A stretch of DNA of 64,000 nucleotides from Dehalogenimonas lykanthroporepellens BL-DC-9 (GCA_000143165.1 CP002084.1:1116001-1180000), one strand, 5' to 3'. Numbered from the stretch's first letter, positions 37,118 to 46,827 are shown. The notes: generated from the sequence alone by a model not told the origin. Made by a program: numbers and translations.

Positions 37118-37146
37118 AGGCGGCCCGTAACGGGCCGCCTGTTCTT
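37118..37146 (+). terminator. Terminator after the ferredoxin gene
   Basis: A 10-bp GC-rich stem AGGCGGCCCG / CGGGCCGCCT with loop TAA is followed by GTTCTT. Confidence 0.8.
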
Positions 37147-37210
37147 GACTCCAAAGCGCCGGCTCTATTTAATCCCCTTTCAGCCGATGTGCTATAATTC
37201 GTTTCCGCAT

Positions 37211-37287
<77 letters not shown>

Positions 37288-37421
37288 AGGGGACAATACC
37301 TAGAACTCCTTCACGAGGGAGAGTTTTTTCAATAACCTTCCCATGGCTCTAGTTTAGAATTTTCCTACCGATATATGCTACCATTTCAACAATGACCAAC
37401 GCCGTAATGTAGGTGGCATAC

Positions 37422-39209
37422 ATGCCTCTGACACAACAAGAGAAAAGATGTGTTGCACTCGCCTGTCGTTACCTCCGAGAACACTATGGAGGTGACTGGT
37501 CCGTCCATGAGAACCTAGACGACCGCAAGCTTCAGGAGCCTACCCCAGAGGTAATTGCTGGCAATGGTACCAAGACGGCTGCTATTGAAGTCAAGCGACT
37601 CATAGACTCCGCATCTCAGGATTACATTGCATACCTTCGCAATAATGAAAGGTTCCTGGCACCATCATGCGGCGGTTCCTACTACCTCTGCCCAGCACTC
37701 GGCTTTCAACTACCAATGACTCGTTCCATGCGTAAGCTAGTAAGACAAGAGGTAACACGTGTCGCCCCAACCCTGAAACCGGGTCAGAAGGGCACCATCC
37801 GAATCCCACGAGAAGGACACATCTCCCTGATTGCCCCGTCTAGCCCGTCTCTCATAATGTGCCTTCATGGCAATCAGTACCCTGAACTAATGCGCCGTAT
37901 CGGAGAGCGAATAGCGGGGAAGTTCATGCTCGTTGACGAAGGTCTAGAGCATTCTTTCATTACACAGGAGTGCAAAGACGCCTTTGAAGAAGCAGTTGTC
38001 GCGGCTTGTAACAGAAGGTTAATGGGCAACAGTGATAAGTTCACCTGGTATGAGGAGTGGGAGCTTGTCAGGACTGACAAAGGCGGCGGCTCTAAAGGCA
38101 GTGTTTGGGTGGTAGCAACCACAGGCGCACATTCCATGCAAACATCAGTCGAACAGTGCGTTCATGCCGTCCTGGATAATGCCATGCGGAAGTTCAGACG
38201 AACGCCACGCTGGGCAGACGTTCAGGTTATCGTATTGGAGACTTCAGCAATGGCTCCATCAGACCTGGCGGCTGGTGCAGCAGAGACCTTCCACCCACAA
38301 GACAAAGAGCTTATCAACCACTTCCTGATTGTGGAAGGCGAGGACATAAATGAGGCTAACACCATAGTGGCCTCCCTGAAGCGAGAAGCTGAAGCTGAAC
38401 GCCAGCGCCAGGAGACTCATATCCTCCAATCGTCCGTGTCAGAGGCACGCGTGCAAGTATTCGAGGACGATTACTTGAAGAGTCGAAAAGAGATAGGTGC
38501 AGCGGAGAAAATATTCAGGTACTATGGTGCATTCCAGAACAAGGCTACCCCAAATCATTTGACAAGCTTTGGCTTTAACCAACTGGTCAACAAAGGCCCA
38601 TTTGTGGACGGCTCAAACTGGCTTGACCTTAGAGGGTGGGAATTCGCTGTTGCAGAAGAGCGCCACCTACTGAAGACATTGCATACCCGCCTGATAGATT
38701 CAGTTCGCCATACCCGTCAAGCTCTCTCAGATGCTGTCGCTCCACAGCCAGAGAGAATCCTTGACACAGCCAAGAAGATGGCTGCCTTATTAGGCAAACC
38801 AGAAGGGTGCCTGATAGTGATAGCCGCCCATTTGGATGTTGACACTGTGGTGTCCCTCGACAAGTTGCTCACTACGCCAGGATGGGAACTTGGCGACGAC
38901 CTTAGAACAAACTGGATTTTGGGCAAACATGAGGGTTGTCCGATTTTCCACCTGAATGAGCCAGGATTACATAGCCTCTACGCCATCGACGTGCCCAGGT
39001 TTGCTTCTCTTATTCAGTATGATCCAGTAGTTGATTTGAGGGTAACGGCAATAGATGAAGTTACTGCGAAACAGTTGTTGAAAAACAATCCTAACCTCAA
39101 ATCGGATGTGAGTACTCTCTTATCAATGGTGCACCTTATCCTATACCAGTCTTATGAGATACATATCAGTGACGAATGTGCAGTCTGGGCTGCCAATCTT
39201 TCGCCCTGA
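37422..39209 (+). CDS. Large protein of unknown function, possible N-terminal nuclease-like domain
   Basis: The 595-residue protein starts at ATG 37422 behind AGGTGG; a GTG three codons upstream is possible. I do not recognise the family. Near residues 40-60, PTPEVIAGNG followed by TAAIEVKRL resembles the E...ExK core of PD-(D/E)xK nucleases. The middle is mixed alpha/beta, with a helical stretch rich in Glu/Arg around residues 310-350. No membrane segment is seen. Moderate GC and position just after tRNA-Ala suggest acquired DNA, perhaps a defence function. It is convergent with the HNH gene. Confidence 0.7.
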   Translation: MPLTQQEKRCVALACRYLREHYGGDWSVHENLDDRKLQEPTPEVIAGNGTKTAAIEVKRLIDSASQDYIAYLRNNERFLAPSCGGSYYLCPALGFQLPMTRSMRKLVRQEVTRVAPTLKPGQKGTIRIPREGHISLIAPSSPSLIMCLHGNQYPELMRRIGERIAGKFMLVDEGLEHSFITQECKDAFEEAVVAACNRRLMGNSDKFTWYEEWELVRTDKGGGSKGSVWVVATTGAHSMQTSVEQCVHAVLDNAMRKFRRTPRWADVQVIVLETSAMAPSDLAAGAAETFHPQDKELINHFLIVEGEDINEANTIVASLKREAEAERQRQETHILQSSVSEARVQVFEDDYLKSRKEIGAAEKIFRYYGAFQNKATPNHLTSFGFNQLVNKGPFVDGSNWLDLRGWEFAVAEERHLLKTLHTRLIDSVRHTRQALSDAVAPQPERILDTAKKMAALLGKPEGCLIVIAAHLDVDTVVSLDKLLTTPGWELGDDLRTNWILGKHEGCPIFHLNEPGLHSLYAIDVPRFASLIQYDPVVDLRVTAIDEVTAKQLLKNNPNLKSDVSTLLSMVHLILYQSYEIHISDECAVWAANLSP

Positions 39210-39237
39210 TGAAAAGGCGACTTAGGGCACTGGTAGG

Positions 39238-39894
39238 TTATCGCCTCGTCAGATAGCGGGCAAGCTCCTCACTAATGACATAGCGTGAGACATTGTTGTA
39301 GGTGATTTCCCTAATGAGACCACGATTCTGGAGGATAAGCAGCTTGCTTTCGAGGTCAGGGTGGTCTTCGAAATAATAGACTAACACAGGATGTTCAGGA
39401 CGCCCATTGTACACCCAAGTCTTCTTCAGGATAACGAACTCGCGGCTCAAGTGGTTGGCAGCCAGGTCGTTCCTCATTTCGCTGAACATGTCCGGCATAA
39501 CACTTTCGAGCTCTGCGCACTTGTCAGTGGAATCTTCGCCAACACCTGAATGGCTCTCTAACTCATGGATTGCCGTCGTCTCTGCAAGCCTCTTCCAGAG
39601 CTGCAACACATCCACCGCATAACGGATTGGGTCATTGTCAACTAACTTGGCGCATGATTGACAGAGCCAGATTCCATTGCCAGTACCTTGCCTATCGTCG
39701 GAGGTCATGGCCGGATCGAAGCGAGGACCACCCTCCGAGGCGGCTGTGATGTGCGCCGCAACCCCGATGTTTACTGCCTTGGTGGTGTCTGTCTGTGGCC
39801 CACTAGTCACATGGCGGCATGCTGGGTTCGAGCAGCGATAGGCCACCCGTTTTGCTAGGAGTTCTTTGGTTGGCAAAGAAAAATCGTCTCTCAT
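39238..39894 (-). CDS. HNH-like zinc/nuclease domain protein
   Basis: The 218-residue protein has a treble-clef/HNH-like N-terminus: RCSNPACRHVTSGP, then NIGVAAHITAAS, then NGIWLCQSCAKLVDND. The His after AA and the two CxxC pairs are those expected for an HNH nuclease. The C-terminal half (residues about 130-218) is unrecognised but ends in a possible winged-helix-like stretch (LESKLLILQNRGLIREI). It is convergent with the preceding gene, and an AT-rich gap follows. Probably a phage-defence or mobile-element nuclease. Confidence 0.75.
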   Translation of the reverse strand: MRDDFSLPTKELLAKRVAYRCSNPACRHVTSGPQTDTTKAVNIGVAAHITAASEGGPRFDPAMTSDDRQGTGNGIWLCQSCAKLVDNDPIRYAVDVLQLWKRLAETTAIHELESHSGVGEDSTDKCAELESVMPDMFSEMRNDLAANHLSREFVILKKTWVYNGRPEHPVLVYYFEDHPDLESKLLILQNRGLIREITYNNVSRYVISEELARYLTRR

Positions 39895-40226
39895 CTACTA
39901 AAATCCAAATGTTTAGTGTTTCTATCTAAAGATATAAACAGTTTACATCTGACGGTAAATGCTTTTCAATTAACAACTGTTCAACCGGGTTATTTTAGGG
40001 TGTATTAGCTACCTATTCATTCGAGATTTTTCTTATTACCTAACGCCAAGCTCCCCCAAATTCACCGGTCCAACACCAACGATAATGCCGCTCCGTTGGG
40101 CAGACAACCTTATTTCTTTTCGTGCAGTAAATATTTGATAACGCAAATATATTGTTGACACTTTCGCATTTACTAAGCTAAAATGTCTGATAAGCATTTA
40201 CTTACTCCAAGAGGTGAGGTGCCTCA
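39895..40226. promoter_or_regulatory. Regulatory region of the XRE-NurA-HerA-GHKL-radicalSAM operon
   Basis: A promoter is clear: TTGACA at 40155-40160 and TAAAAT at 40179-40184, 18 bp apart. Two copies of GCATTTACT overlap it (40166-40174 in the spacer, 40194-40202 at the transcription start). An inverted GTAAATGC lies at 39955-39962. This layout fits repression by the first gene product. The rest of the gap is AT-rich with nothing recognisable. Confidence 0.65.
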
Positions 40227-40457
40227 ATGCCTATCAGCTACAACAAGCTATGGAAACTGTTAATCGATAAAGGAATGAACAAACAAGACCTGAAGCGATT
40301 ATCGGGTATCAGTACAACATCCATCGCGAAATTAGGTAAAGGCGAGAACATAACGACGGATGTATTACTGAAGATTTGTAAGGCTTTGAATTGCGATGTG
40401 GCGGATATTATGGAAGTCACTCCTGGCAATGGGAAGACTAAAAGGAGGACAAAGTAA
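40227..40457 (+). CDS. Small XRE-family (Cro/CI-type) regulator
   Basis: The 76-residue protein is a single helix-turn-helix domain (NKQDLKRLSGISTTSIAKLGKGENITTDVLLKICKALNCD) with a short basic tail. It resembles YozG-type small regulators. Ribosome site AGAGGTGAGG precedes it. It is the first gene of a five-gene rightward operon and lies 1 bp from the next start, so it is likely the autoregulator acting at the GCATTTACT boxes. Confidence 0.9.
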   Translation: MPISYNKLWKLLIDKGMNKQDLKRLSGISTTSIAKLGKGENITTDVLLKICKALNCDVADIMEVTPGNGKTKRRTK

Positions 40458-40458
40458 C

Positions 40459-41646
40459 ATGGCTAATTCCGCTACCAAGCTAAAGCACGAAAAGGTCATG
40501 AGCATTCTTGCCGAGGTCACCGGCGGGAAGAGCTACAAGGCACATAAATATGCCCTTGACCATACAGACCGTCCAGCAGTCGACTACGGCGATAGTGAGA
40601 TCATCTGGAAAAGGAGAGCTGAAACTACGCTGCATAAGACATATGTCGATTTGTCAGGATTGAGCAAGAAGCCCGCCTTTCGTGACGGCCAGATTTTGAG
40701 CTACTTTTTAGATGGCTCACGCAGGGTTTTTAAGGTGGATGACATCGCATATGCACAATCCGGCGGCCGAAGCGTTATTTATCCAGTGATTGCTGGTCAG
40801 ATAGGTGTTGGATGCTGCCGACGTGTCGATAAAAAAGTTATTCCGATCAAGTTCGAGAGAGAGTTTGTTTTATCTATGCCGGATGTAGCTGACGCCGATG
40901 GGAAACCCGGCTTTTGGCCAGCCACAGCTAAGAAACTTAGCGAGTGTAACGAATTGAAGAGACTAGGGATAGAATTTTCGACTATTCTGCCGTATAAGAC
41001 ATCCAAAAATACAGATAAAAAATTCGAGGATCGGGCAACGGCCTGTGTCCAGGATAGAATGATTGAATGTGAGAAAAAACTCGTTGCCGAGCTTGTGCGT
41101 CTAGATAATCTGAACCAGGATAATTACTTGGTCAAGGATGGGTCTTTGGAGTATCGGCCAAGTAAGGAAGATAAAATAGATAGGAAGAAATACCAGACTT
41201 TTAAGAATAACTATAGCTGGGTTATTGGTGCCTCAAAGAATTTCAATCCGGAGGTCTGTGAGGATATAAACGGCAAACCCAATCCTGGCTTCATTGCCGA
41301 TTTACCTCTATACCACCGTACTCCCGTTGCAGAGTATGAAAACCAAATGCTCGGCGATATCAAGTTTGCAGTGTGGTACATACGACTCAGAGATAAGACA
41401 CAGACTCGGACTCCGTTCGACGGTATCCTCAAGGTAGAGAAAATTCTCGTGACGGAGGAAGAAAACGAGTTTGGTATTGATAGTCAGCTCGTTGATACAT
41501 TGAGTGCTTATCTTATGAATGAGAGAAACCCCGTTTGTTATGGGTCGGACCTGAGGTGGGCGAATCACATCTATCCCATCTACCTTACAGAGTCTTTTGT
41601 AAAATCACGTTATCTGAATGCTGAAAGCTTCCTGCACCTATTTTAA
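40459..41646 (+). CDS. NurA-like nuclease
   Basis: The 395-residue protein starts at ATG 40459 behind AGGAGGAC. Features recall NurA, the 5'-3' nuclease that works with HerA: SYFLDGSRRV with the motif-I Asp at residue 85, a central WVIGASK segment matching the NurA VxGxxK motif, FAVWYIRL before the end, and a C-terminal WANHIYPIYLTESFVKSRYL resembling the YPxPLxxAH tail. Overall divergence is high. The HerA-like ATPase is encoded 12 bp downstream, as expected for a NurA-HerA machine. Catalytic competence is not proven. Confidence 0.65.
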   Translation: MANSATKLKHEKVMSILAEVTGGKSYKAHKYALDHTDRPAVDYGDSEIIWKRRAETTLHKTYVDLSGLSKKPAFRDGQILSYFLDGSRRVFKVDDIAYAQSGGRSVIYPVIAGQIGVGCCRRVDKKVIPIKFEREFVLSMPDVADADGKPGFWPATAKKLSECNELKRLGIEFSTILPYKTSKNTDKKFEDRATACVQDRMIECEKKLVAELVRLDNLNQDNYLVKDGSLEYRPSKEDKIDRKKYQTFKNNYSWVIGASKNFNPEVCEDINGKPNPGFIADLPLYHRTPVAEYENQMLGDIKFAVWYIRLRDKTQTRTPFDGILKVEKILVTEEENEFGIDSQLVDTLSAYLMNERNPVCYGSDLRWANHIYPIYLTESFVKSRYLNAESFLHLF

Positions 41647-41658
41647 GGAGGATCGCGA

Positions 41659-43344
41659 ATGAGCAAATTAATTGGACGGGTCTTGGCGACCGAGAAAAGC
41701 CCCACAACAATGGACGAATTTAACTTCTGGACTAACTCTGATCTGAAGCTTCATGCATTTGATATTGTTAAGGTTGAACATATAGAAAAATCTTACACTT
41801 TTGGAGTGATTGAGAACATCTCACATATCACTGATGCCCAGAGCTTTCTAACGAACTTCATCTCTAGTGATTTTGGTGATGTTAACATCGATGAACCTAC
41901 ACTTCGCGTCGGTATGAATTATGCCCAGGCCAAGGTATCCTTCAATAGTGGGAGCCTATATACACCAGTGCATAACAATGCAAAAGTATATCTTGCTACA
42001 CCCGAGGAGATTACCATGGCACTGGGGCTGGACAAGATTGAAAACCCGTTGGTGTGCGGTTCTCTCAAGATGTATGAAGGAACCTCGGATGAAGTTACAC
42101 TACCTGTATACTTAAATTCGAAGTTCATCCTGGGGCCTGAAGGCGCGCATCTGAATATCTCGGGAATTTCAGGGCTTGCAGCAAAGACATCTTATGCGAT
42201 GTTTCTGATGAAGGCCATTCAGGATAGGTATTTTAATACTGGTGAAACAGACGAAAGCGTGGCTTTTGTTATTTTCAACGTAAAGGGCAAGGACTTGATG
42301 GCTATCGATAGACCGAACGACTTCTCGGCCGACAGCCCCGGGGAAAGAGACCGAACCCTTGCAGAATATAAGTCTTTGGGTTTATCCACCGAACCGTTTA
42401 ACAAGGTGAAGTACTATATCCCTTACGCAAGTAATACCTCGGCTAAGCAAAGCACCTATTTGACAAAGGACGAAATTGATAACTATCTAAAGGCCGCTCA
42501 GTTAAAAAAATTCAAATACATTTACTCTGACGACAAAGAGAACATCGAGATGATGTTTGCAGATATTGATGATCCAGCTCAAACCATGGAGTCAATTATC
42601 AGTAAAATTATTGACAATGATGATAAGGATTTTGGGGGTCTGTCCACGTGGAAGGACTTTATGGACAAAGTGACAGAAAATGCACAGAAAGGTTCAACTG
42701 GTGCTAAGGGTGATATTTCCGTCTTGAGCTGGAGGAAGTTTAAACGGGTGGTGCGTAAGGCAATTCAAGATGATATGTTTGCTAACGCGGTAAATCCTTC
42801 TAAAGCTGAGTGTCGCCTCGCTGATGATCTGAAGCATATTCATAAGAATGAAGTATATGTTGTCGATATAGCTAAGCTCCCAGAGGACAAACAGGCATTT
42901 GTCTTTGGCGATGTAGTAAGGACTATCTATAACCTGAAACTTGGAGAGTACGATGGTGAATCTGAGGTAAAACCACCGTCCAGGATCATCGTCTTCATCG
43001 ACGAACTAAATAAATACGCATCCAAAGAGGTTCCCAAGACGTCTCCGATTCTGCGGGAAATTCTTGATGTGACCGAACGCGGAAGATCACTTGGGGTTAT
43101 ATTGTTCGCCGCAGAACAATTCCGGTCGTCAATCCATGACCGCGTAACAGGTAACTGCGCAACACACGCTTACGGAAGGACCAATTCCATCGAAACGTCG
43201 ATGAGAGACTATGGCAGCTTGCCCAATACATATAAGAGCATGCTGATGCGCTTGGAACAAGGTGACTATCTCGTACAAAATCCGGTCTTTAGATCGTTGT
43301 TAAAGATCAACTTTCCAAAACCTATCTACAAACAGTTTAAATAA
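41659..43344 (+). CDS. HerA-like FtsK/DUF87 ATPase
   Basis: The 561-residue protein has an N-terminal HAS-barrel-like region (LIGRVLATEKSPTTMDEFNFW) and a P-loop region LNISGISGLAAKTSY near residues 165-179, in which the Gly before Lys is Ala. The HerA strand VIFNVKGKDLMAID, Walker B RIIVFIDELNKYAS near residue 445, and the C-terminal LEQGDYLVQNPVFRSLLKINFP follow. It should form a hexameric DNA translocase with the NurA-like protein. An AAGGAGG site precedes the ATG. The altered Walker A may lower or alter ATP hydrolysis. Confidence 0.8.
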   Translation: MSKLIGRVLATEKSPTTMDEFNFWTNSDLKLHAFDIVKVEHIEKSYTFGVIENISHITDAQSFLTNFISSDFGDVNIDEPTLRVGMNYAQAKVSFNSGSLYTPVHNNAKVYLATPEEITMALGLDKIENPLVCGSLKMYEGTSDEVTLPVYLNSKFILGPEGAHLNISGISGLAAKTSYAMFLMKAIQDRYFNTGETDESVAFVIFNVKGKDLMAIDRPNDFSADSPGERDRTLAEYKSLGLSTEPFNKVKYYIPYASNTSAKQSTYLTKDEIDNYLKAAQLKKFKYIYSDDKENIEMMFADIDDPAQTMESIISKIIDNDDKDFGGLSTWKDFMDKVTENAQKGSTGAKGDISVLSWRKFKRVVRKAIQDDMFANAVNPSKAECRLADDLKHIHKNEVYVVDIAKLPEDKQAFVFGDVVRTIYNLKLGEYDGESEVKPPSRIIVFIDELNKYASKEVPKTSPILREILDVTERGRSLGVILFAAEQFRSSIHDRVTGNCATHAYGRTNSIETSMRDYGSLPNTYKSMLMRLEQGDYLVQNPVFRSLLKINFPKPIYKQFK

Positions 43345-43356
43345 CGAGGAAATACA

Positions 43357-44913
43357 ATGGATAAGACAGATTACGTCTTTGGCGCGAACATTCTGGAAAA
43401 CCTTACAACGGGAATGTATCAAGATTCGAAGGTGATTTACCGCGAATATATTCAAAACTCCTGTGACCAGATAGATAAAGCAGTCAAAGACGGAATCCTG
43501 AAACCCGGCGAAGGCACCATAAAGATATGGCTGGACCATGACCAACGAACCATCGTTATCGAAGATAATGCTACGGGTATTCCTGCCACATCATTCCAAC
43601 GAACCCTTGGAAATATCGCCGATTCTGACAAGAAGATCGGTGAAGACAAAGGTTTTCGAGGGATCGGTAGATTGTGTGGCCTGGCGTATTGCAAACAGCT
43701 GGTCTTCGAATCGTGTTGCCTGGGCGAGGAAACTGTTTCAATCATGTTATGTGATGCCAAGAAGATGCGAGGTCTCATTGAAGAGAATCAGCGAGGTAAG
43801 AAGCATACGGCTAATGAAGTGCTGCATGCTATCAACCGCTTTGAACAGAAGAAGACAAACAATTCTGACTCTCATTTCTTTCGAGTTAAACTTATTGATA
43901 TTAACCCTGAGAATACCGACCTGCTCGATTTTCAGAAGGTTAAGGATTATCTCTCGTTTGTTGCACCCGTACCTTACCAGAATAGCTTCTATTATCGAAG
44001 TGAAGTGTACAAGCATGCCCAGTACTTGGGCGTTAGGCTCGACGAATACAATATCACTCTCGATGGAGAGACTGTTTTCAAGAAGTTTTCGACTATCCTT
44101 AAAGACTCAGCCGGAAACAAATACGATGACATATTTGCTGTCCATTTTAAGGACTTTTATGACGCAGATAGAGAACTATTTGCTTGGATGTGGGTTGGTT
44201 TATCAAAATTCCAGAAGGCTATCCCGAAGATTAACCAGATGCGTGGCTTGAGGTTACGTAAAGAAAATATCCAGATTGGTGGAGAAGACTCGCTCCAAAA
44301 ACTTTTCAAAGAGGACCGCGGAAACAGCTATTTTGTTGGCGAGGTTTTTGCTGTGAACAAGGACTTGATTCCAAATTCGCAGCGTGACTATTTCAATGAG
44401 AACATGGCGCGGGCAGAGTTCGAGCGCGAGTTGCGAAAGTACTTCAACGAGGAATTACATAAGATTTATTACGACGGGTCAGCCATCAATAGCGCATATA
44501 AGAAAATCGATACATACGAGAAAAAGGAAGCTGAATTCAAAGAAAAAGAGAATTCGGGCAGCTTTGTTAATAAAGGCCATCGTGACTCAGAGTTGAACGT
44601 CGTTCTTCGGTCAAAGAAGGACGCACAAGATGCCCAGGTACGAATTGAAAAGTTGAAAGATAAAGCTAATGACCTAATGCAAAAGGTCATAGACCGGATA
44701 GAGGACGAACGACCTAAGACGGTTATAAAAGCGACCAATCCACCTGACACGAACCCACCTAAAGACAAATTAGGGCGTCGAACTGACAGGCTTTCACAGT
44801 ATAGCCGGAGCGATCGCAAGCTCATATCAAAAATATTCGACATTATTTTGAGAGCAGCAGATCGCGAGACTGCTGAACGAATAATCAGCAGCATTGAGGA
44901 AGGACTCCAATGA
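43357..44913 (+). CDS. MORC/Hsp90-like GHKL ATPase
   Basis: The 518-residue protein has an N-terminal GHKL fold. The N-box is YREYIQNSCDQID (Glu30, Asn34, Asp38), motif D is IVIEDNATGIP (Asp70, Gly74), and motif GFRGIGR is at residues 99-105. The middle is a transducer-like region with conserved basic residues (MRGLRLRKENIQIG). The tail has a coiled coil (about 380-450) and a Pro/Thr linker. MORC-type bacterial GHKL ATPases are linked to DNA clamping and restriction systems. It follows the HerA-like gene by 12 bp and overlaps the next start by 4 bp. Confidence 0.85.
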   Translation: MDKTDYVFGANILENLTTGMYQDSKVIYREYIQNSCDQIDKAVKDGILKPGEGTIKIWLDHDQRTIVIEDNATGIPATSFQRTLGNIADSDKKIGEDKGFRGIGRLCGLAYCKQLVFESCCLGEETVSIMLCDAKKMRGLIEENQRGKKHTANEVLHAINRFEQKKTNNSDSHFFRVKLIDINPENTDLLDFQKVKDYLSFVAPVPYQNSFYYRSEVYKHAQYLGVRLDEYNITLDGETVFKKFSTILKDSAGNKYDDIFAVHFKDFYDADRELFAWMWVGLSKFQKAIPKINQMRGLRLRKENIQIGGEDSLQKLFKEDRGNSYFVGEVFAVNKDLIPNSQRDYFNENMARAEFERELRKYFNEELHKIYYDGSAINSAYKKIDTYEKKEAEFKEKENSGSFVNKGHRDSELNVVLRSKKDAQDAQVRIEKLKDKANDLMQKVIDRIEDERPKTVIKATNPPDTNPPKDKLGRRTDRLSQYSRSDRKLISKIFDIILRAADRETAERIISSIEEGLQ

Positions 44914-46715
44914 ATCGGAAGATTCTCTTGATAGAACCGAACTATAGAAACAAATACCCTCCGATGGGTCTCATGAAGTTGGCCACTTATTACCGCACAC
45001 GAGGCGATGATGTTCGTTTTTTCAAAGGCGACTTAAAAGTTTTTGCAGCCCAACTGTTATGTGAAGAGTTTTTGGCAGAAGTGAACGACCCCACACTTGG
45101 TAAACAGGTCCCTAAACTTATTGAATACATAAAGACAGGTAAATACGCTCCGCTCGATGCGATACCAAATTTCAGGAACAGCGAACAGGACTCGCTACTG
45201 AAAGAATACCGCCTTCGTTTTCGAGATAGCAGGTTTCCGCAGTTTGATGTCATCGGAGTCACTACACTATTCACATTTTATTGGCGTGAAACAATCGATA
45301 CGATAAACTATGCGAAGAAGTTCTGCTCGGACAAAGGTAGAATTATTCTAGGCGGGATTGCCGCAAGCATTCTTCATAAGCAAGTACGTGAAGAAACCGG
45401 GATTGAACCTATTTGCGGCCTATTAAACAAACCAGGCATGCTGGATGCCGATAACGAAGACATCATCGATGAACTCCCATTGGATTACTCCATCTTAGAA
45501 GAGATTACTTATCAGTACCCGGCATCTAATTCTTATTTGGCCTACATGACACATGGGTGCCCACGCAAATGCGCTTTTTGCGCTGTCCCTCAGTTGGAGC
45601 CAAAGTTTAAGGATTATGTGGGTATGAAGGAGCAAATCCGGCAGGCTACTGAACGGTTCGGACCACAAAAAGACCTACTACTGTTAGACAATAATGTCTT
45701 TGCTTCGAAACACTTTAATAAAATCATAGATGAAATTAAAGAGTGCGGTTTCGAACGTGGTGCTATGTATATCCCAGAGAGTGAATATGCTATCGCGATG
45801 AAAAACCTGCGTGCCGGTTACAATGTGCGAGCATATACAAGAAAACTAATCGAGCTATATGATCGGATTTCTGGCAAACTACCGGAGACGGAACAGGCGG
45901 ACTTCTACTTGAAGCGAGAAGAGCGCAATCTGCTATATTCGGAAGTGGCAACTCAAGAAGCAATGATCGAGTTTGATGATATTGCGCGTCCCCTCTACCA
46001 AAAGTATTTCAAACGGCTAAAGCGCATGCGTATTATTGATTTCAATCAGGGCGTCGACGCTCGTCTCGTAACCGACAAGAAAATGGAGAAATTGGCCGAG
46101 ATCAACATCCGTCCACTGCGGTTTGCCTTCGACCACTACTCTATGAAAGACACCTACGAGAAGGCGATTCGTACTGCTGCAAAATATAACATTACGGAAT
46201 TGTCCAACTACTTACTCTATAATTTCGAGGACGAGCCGGATGATTTGTACCATAGGATGAGAATCAATGTTGCCTTGTGCGATGAACTTGGTGTGAATAT
46301 CTACTCATTCCCGATGAAGTATCATCCCATCGACGACCCGGAATACTTTGATAATCGAGAATATATTGGAGAACATTGGAACCGCAAGTTTATACGATCT
46401 ATCCAGGCGGTCCTTAATGCCACAAAAGGAAAGATTGGCCGTGGGAAATCCTTCTTCGAAGAGGCCTTTGGTAAAGATATTGATGAGTTTCACAAAATAC
46501 TATGGATGCCGGAGGCATTTATTATCCATCGTTTCAAATATAAAGACAATTTAACTGCCGAGTGGTGGGGGAAATATAATCGTCTTGATGACGTACAAAT
46601 AATAAGACTAAAAGAAATCGTAGCAAAAAATGTTTTTGATGAGACTACAATCACGGGGGATGCGGCTGTGGATGAGGTTCTGAAGTATTATCACGTGAGA
46701 CGCGACCACAAATAA
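44910..46715 (+). CDS. Radical-SAM protein with B12-binding-like N-terminus
   Basis: The 601-residue protein begins with a cobalamin-binding-like Rossmann region (ILLIEPNYRNKYPPMGLMKLATYYRTRGDDV, then DVIGVTTLFTFYW and IILGGIAAS). The radical-SAM motif is CPRKCAFC near residues 217-224. The barrel follows with LLLDNNVFAS and INIRPLRFAFDHY. A long insertion separates barrel strands around residues 300-370. It overlaps the GHKL gene by 4 bp (ATGA), so it is part of the same operon. A radical enzyme alongside HerA/NurA and GHKL proteins is unexpected. The substrate is unknown. Confidence 0.88.
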   Translation: MNRKILLIEPNYRNKYPPMGLMKLATYYRTRGDDVRFFKGDLKVFAAQLLCEEFLAEVNDPTLGKQVPKLIEYIKTGKYAPLDAIPNFRNSEQDSLLKEYRLRFRDSRFPQFDVIGVTTLFTFYWRETIDTINYAKKFCSDKGRIILGGIAASILHKQVREETGIEPICGLLNKPGMLDADNEDIIDELPLDYSILEEITYQYPASNSYLAYMTHGCPRKCAFCAVPQLEPKFKDYVGMKEQIRQATERFGPQKDLLLLDNNVFASKHFNKIIDEIKECGFERGAMYIPESEYAIAMKNLRAGYNVRAYTRKLIELYDRISGKLPETEQADFYLKREERNLLYSEVATQEAMIEFDDIARPLYQKYFKRLKRMRIIDFNQGVDARLVTDKKMEKLAEINIRPLRFAFDHYSMKDTYEKAIRTAAKYNITELSNYLLYNFEDEPDDLYHRMRINVALCDELGVNIYSFPMKYHPIDDPEYFDNREYIGEHWNRKFIRSIQAVLNATKGKIGRGKSFFEEAFGKDIDEFHKILWMPEAFIIHRFKYKDNLTAEWWGKYNRLDDVQIIRLKEIVAKNVFDETTITGDAAVDEVLKYYHVRRDHK

Positions 46716-46772
46716 ACGTTGGTTTTAAATCCAAGTAATAACCATTCAGAATAATATCATTTTCAACAAACA

Positions 46773-46806
46773 AGAAGGGGGCCGTGAATATTCACGGCCC
46801 CCTTCT
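46773..46806. terminator. Perfect palindromic bidirectional terminator
   Basis: A 34-bp perfect palindrome has arms of 17 bp (starting AGAAGGGGGCC). It lies between the convergent rightward operon and the leftward mobile block and marks the right end of the five-gene operon. Confidence 0.85.
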
Positions 46807-46827
46807 AAAGATAACCACCAAATTGTC

